The position numbers and the translations under genes are program-made. From assembly GCA_947088415.1 (NCBI GenBank), contig CAMUGK010000014.1, forward strand, positions 1-14,557: DNA of 14,557 nt, in the 5' to 3' direction. The notes below the pieces were generated by a model. The model ran no database searches. It saw only the letters and a list, made by a program, of their open reading frames with translations, and had not been told where the DNA came from. The stretch comes from an uncultured Bacillota bacterium (lineage in GTDB: Bacteria > Bacillota > Clostridia > Christensenellales > UBA1242). Positions 13,090 through 14,557 of this stretch are shown piece by piece (position 1 is the first letter of the stretch; every line of letters begins with the position of its first letter).

Positions 13090-13599
13090 ATGACTAACCA
13101 AAAATTAGGAAGACCTTCAAAAGAGACCAATGCTCTTGTTCGTGGCCTTGTGACAGACCTTCTTTGGCTTGGAAAAATTGAAACTACTGTTGCTAAAGCT
13201 AAATCAGTTAGAGCTGAAGCTGAAAAACTTATCACTCTTGCAATCAATACTTATGAAGATACTGTAAAAGTAACTAAAGAAATTAAAGATGCAAAAGGTG
13301 TTAAAGTTAAAATTGAAGTTGTTAATGATGGTCCAAAGAAACTTCAAGCACGCAGAAAATTGATGTCTTATCTTTATGATCGTCAAGAACAAAGACAACC
13401 AAAAGAGTCTAAAGACGCATTCAAAGCAAGAACAGAAGGAATTAATCATCCACTTCTTGAAAAAATCTTCAATGTATATGCACCAAAATATGCACAAAGA
13501 GCAAAAGAAGTTGGACAAGGCGGTGGCTACACAAGAATTATCAAACTTGGACAACGTCGTGGTGACGCTGCCGAAATGGCAATTATTGAATTGATTTAA
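13090..13599 (+). CDS. rplQ: 50S ribosomal protein L17 with internal insertions
   Basis: L17 signatures are present at both ends: KLGRPSKETNALVRGLVTDL, IETTVAKAKSVRAEAEKLIT and the C-terminal GGGYTRIIKLGQRRGDAAEM AIIEL part. The protein is 169 residues against about 120 in Bacillus subtilis. The excess lies inside, at about residues 53-84 (KVTKEIKDAKGVKVKIEVV, a charged beta-like segment) and about 100-118. The reading frame is intact and codon use is unchanged, so these are real insertions; similar long L17 proteins occur in Clostridia. L17 sits near the tunnel exit. AAAGGAG at 13077-13083 sets the start. It is the last gene of the operon. Confidence 0.96.
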   Translation: MTNQKLGRPSKETNALVRGLVTDLLWLGKIETTVAKAKSVRAEAEKLITLAINTYEDTVKVTKEIKDAKGVKVKIEVVNDGPKKLQARRKLMSYLYDRQEQRQPKESKDAFKARTEGINHPLLEKIFNVYAPKYAQRAKEVGQGGGYTRIIKLGQRRGDAAEMAIIELI

Positions 13600-13606
13600 T
13601 TTTATC

Positions 13607-13631
13607 TTTCTTTTCATTTAAAGAAAAGAAA
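13607..13631. repeat. AT-rich hairpin just after rplQ
   Basis: TTTCTTTTC (13607-13615) and GAAAAGAAA (13623-13631) form a perfect 9-bp stem with a 7-base loop, starting 7 bases after the rplQ stop. It is weak because of its A/T content and is not followed by a T-run, so it is probably an mRNA 3'-end structure rather than the terminator itself. Confidence 0.45.
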
Positions 13632-13646
13632 CAAAAGAAAACTAAT

Positions 13647-13697
13647 AATAAGCCCTAAATTTTGAAAATTTACAAAGTTTAGGGCTTATTTTATACT
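13647..13697 (+). terminator. Intrinsic terminator of the ribosomal protein operon
   Basis: AATAAGCCCTAAA (13647-13659) is the exact reverse complement of TTTAGGGCTTATT (13678-13690), giving a 13-bp stem with an 18-base loop. The loop can fold further (ATTTT/AAAAT). The stem is followed by TTTTA, completing a terminator. It lies 47 bases after the rplQ stop and ends the long operon. The A-run on the other side is short, so bidirectional use is possible but uncertain. Confidence 0.88.
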
Positions 13698-13773
13698 TGT
13701 TTATTTATTTTAATAAAAATATATAGAATTTAAAAATAAAATTGATTATTTTCGAAGAATTTTAAAATTTCTC

Positions 13774-13803
13774 TTGACAAATCCCCCCCCGCCAAGATAT
13801 AAT
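13774..13803 (+). promoter_or_regulatory. Sigma-A-type promoter with an eight-C tract in the spacer
   Basis: A perfect -35 TTGACA (13774-13779) and a perfect -10 TATAAT (13798-13803) are separated by 18 bases. The spacer contains eight consecutive C at 13783-13790 followed by GCC. An AT-rich stretch with the palindrome AATTTTAAAATT (13758-13769) lies directly upstream and could act as an UP element. Transcription would start near 13810, giving a leader of about 24 bases with AAAGGAGG before the lipoprotein ATG. A homopolymer between -35 and -10 can change promoter strength when its length changes. Confidence 0.9.
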
Positions 13804-13833
13804 ACTTATATAAACCAAAAAAGGAGGATATTT

Positions 13834-14557
13834 ATGAAAAAAGGTTTAACATTTTTAATGTTAGGGGCAATGGTAGTTCCGTGTGCACTTGCTTTTGTTG
13901 GATGTGGAGATAATACAGCGAAAGTTGACACATCTGGGCCATGGGAAGATGTAGATGCGGCAATTGCTTATCAAGAGCTTGAAAACATGGATGCGGCAAA
14001 TTTTTTTAATCTTAATGGTATTCATTTTTCGATGAGTATGGAAGGAGAGCCACAAATGGGGATGTCCATTAATATGAAACTTAATGGTTATGTGACTTAT
14101 GGCGAAAATATTGAAGTAAAATATGATATGTTTACAACAAACACCATAGGTGGTGTAAAACAATCAGTTAATGCAACAATTTATGTTAAGGATAATGTTC
14201 TTTATATGCAAACGGGGGATTTAAAAACTCAAATGCCATTAAATTCTGAAATAGCTGGTGGATATACGGAATTTATTCCTAATTTTGAGAGCGTTGCAGA
14301 TAGCTTAATTCAAGCTAAGGATGATGTTAAAGTAAGTCAAAAAGCGGTAAAGGATGACATTGTTAAATACTACTTCAAAAGCCAAGTTGAAGGACAAGAA
14401 GCCAACGAATATTGGATAGTTTTCAACAAGGGTAATTTGGACGCATTTAAAATGAAAGGCGAGATGAATGGAACAAGATTCACTATGGATGTGCTTTCAT
14501 ATAATAAATCAATCTCATTACCTACTTTTGATGAATCTTGGGTTGATGCTTTAGCTC
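13834..14557 (+). CDS. Predicted lipoprotein, 3' end outside the window (partial)
   Basis: From ATG 13834 an open frame of 241 codons runs to the window edge without a stop. The N-terminus has lysines at 2-3, a hydrophobic stretch (about 5-22) and FVGC ending at C24, a slightly atypical lipobox (Phe at -3), so the mature protein would be a lipid-anchored surface protein. The rest is polar and looks beta-rich with alternating strands (MKLNGYVTYGENIEVKYDM, NATIYVKDNVLYMQTGDL). It ends with a TRFTMDVLSYNKSISLPTF segment, reminiscent of LolA/LppX-type lipoproteins; this resemblance is weak and unverified. AAAGGAGG at 13820-13827 supports the start. It is a separate transcription unit after the operon terminator. 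Confidence 0.85.
   Translation, partial: MKKGLTFLMLGAMVVPCALAFVGCGDNTAKVDTSGPWEDVDAAIAYQELENMDAANFFNLNGIHFSMSMEGEPQMGMSINMKLNGYVTYGENIEVKYDMFTTNTIGGVKQSVNATIYVKDNVLYMQTGDLKTQMPLNSEIAGGYTEFIPNFESVADSLIQAKDDVKVSQKAVKDDIVKYYFKSQVEGQEANEYWIVFNKGNLDAFKMKGEMNGTRFTMDVLSYNKSISLPTFDESWVDALA

Noticed and set aside
13241..13445. Mobile element or intein inside rplQ as the cause of its extra length.
   Set aside because: The insertions are short, charged and lack intein or splicing motifs; they resemble lineage-specific loops.
169..13599. Possible reassignment of UGA, suggested by the lack of TGA stops.
   Set aside because: No in-frame TGA and exclusive TGG for Trp in a low-GC genome argue against UGA as Trp; simple avoidance is enough.
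13204..13617. Minus-strand ORF of 137 codons opposite rplQ, rich in Phe, Asn and Cys.
   Set aside because: It is the antisense shadow of a Lys/Glu-rich gene, with no binding site.
13861..14163. Minus-strand ORF of 100 codons opposite the lipoprotein gene.
   Set aside because: The + strand frame has a promoter, ribosome binding site and signal peptide; the antisense frame has none.

Overview
The window is a nearly uninterrupted stretch of the S10–spc–alpha ribosomal protein super-operon of an AT-rich bacterium, with every gene on the + strand. The gene order is typical of Bacillota, most likely Clostridia: a zinc-binding S14 inside the spc block, and secY, adk, map, a KOW-domain gene and infA leading into the alpha block. 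Nearly all genes have strong AGGAGG-type ribosome binding sites. I cannot place it more finely; an uncultured gut-type Clostridia lineage is a guess.

Layout. 1–2443: end of the S10 block (3' end of rplB, then rpsS, rplV, rpsC, rplP, rpmC, rpsQ). 2458–8075: spc block (rplN, rplX, rplE, rpsN, rpsH, rplF, rplR, rpsE, rpmD, rplO, secY). 8076–8650: a 575-base interruption holding three consecutive stem-loops, one unrecognised 68-residue gene and a second structured non-coding stretch. 8651–10507: adk, map, a KOW RNA-binding protein gene and infA. 10521–13599: alpha block (rpmJ, rpsM, rpsK, rpsD, rpoA, rplQ). A clear terminator follows at 13647–13690. A separate transcription unit then starts from a strong promoter and encodes a lipoprotein that runs off the right edge.

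The operon genes make ribosomal proteins of both subunits, the Sec translocon pore, adenylate kinase, N-terminal methionine removal, initiation factor IF-1 and the RNA polymerase alpha subunit. Genes are packed tightly; at nine junctions the stop codon of one gene is itself part of the Shine-Dalgarno sequence of the next, which suggests tight translational coupling. Of 29 stop codons, 22 are TAA, 7 TAG and none TGA; all tryptophans are TGG, so the standard code appears to hold.

The most interesting parts are not the ribosomal genes. One is the promoter of the lipoprotein gene, whose 18-base -35/-10 spacer contains a run of eight C in a very AT-rich surrounding, a layout suited to phase variation. 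The other is the secY–adk interruption, with nested hairpins, a possible 14-codon leader ORF and an orphan small protein. Several ribosomal proteins carry extensions relative to model bacteria (L24 tail, L17 insertions, S5 N-terminus).
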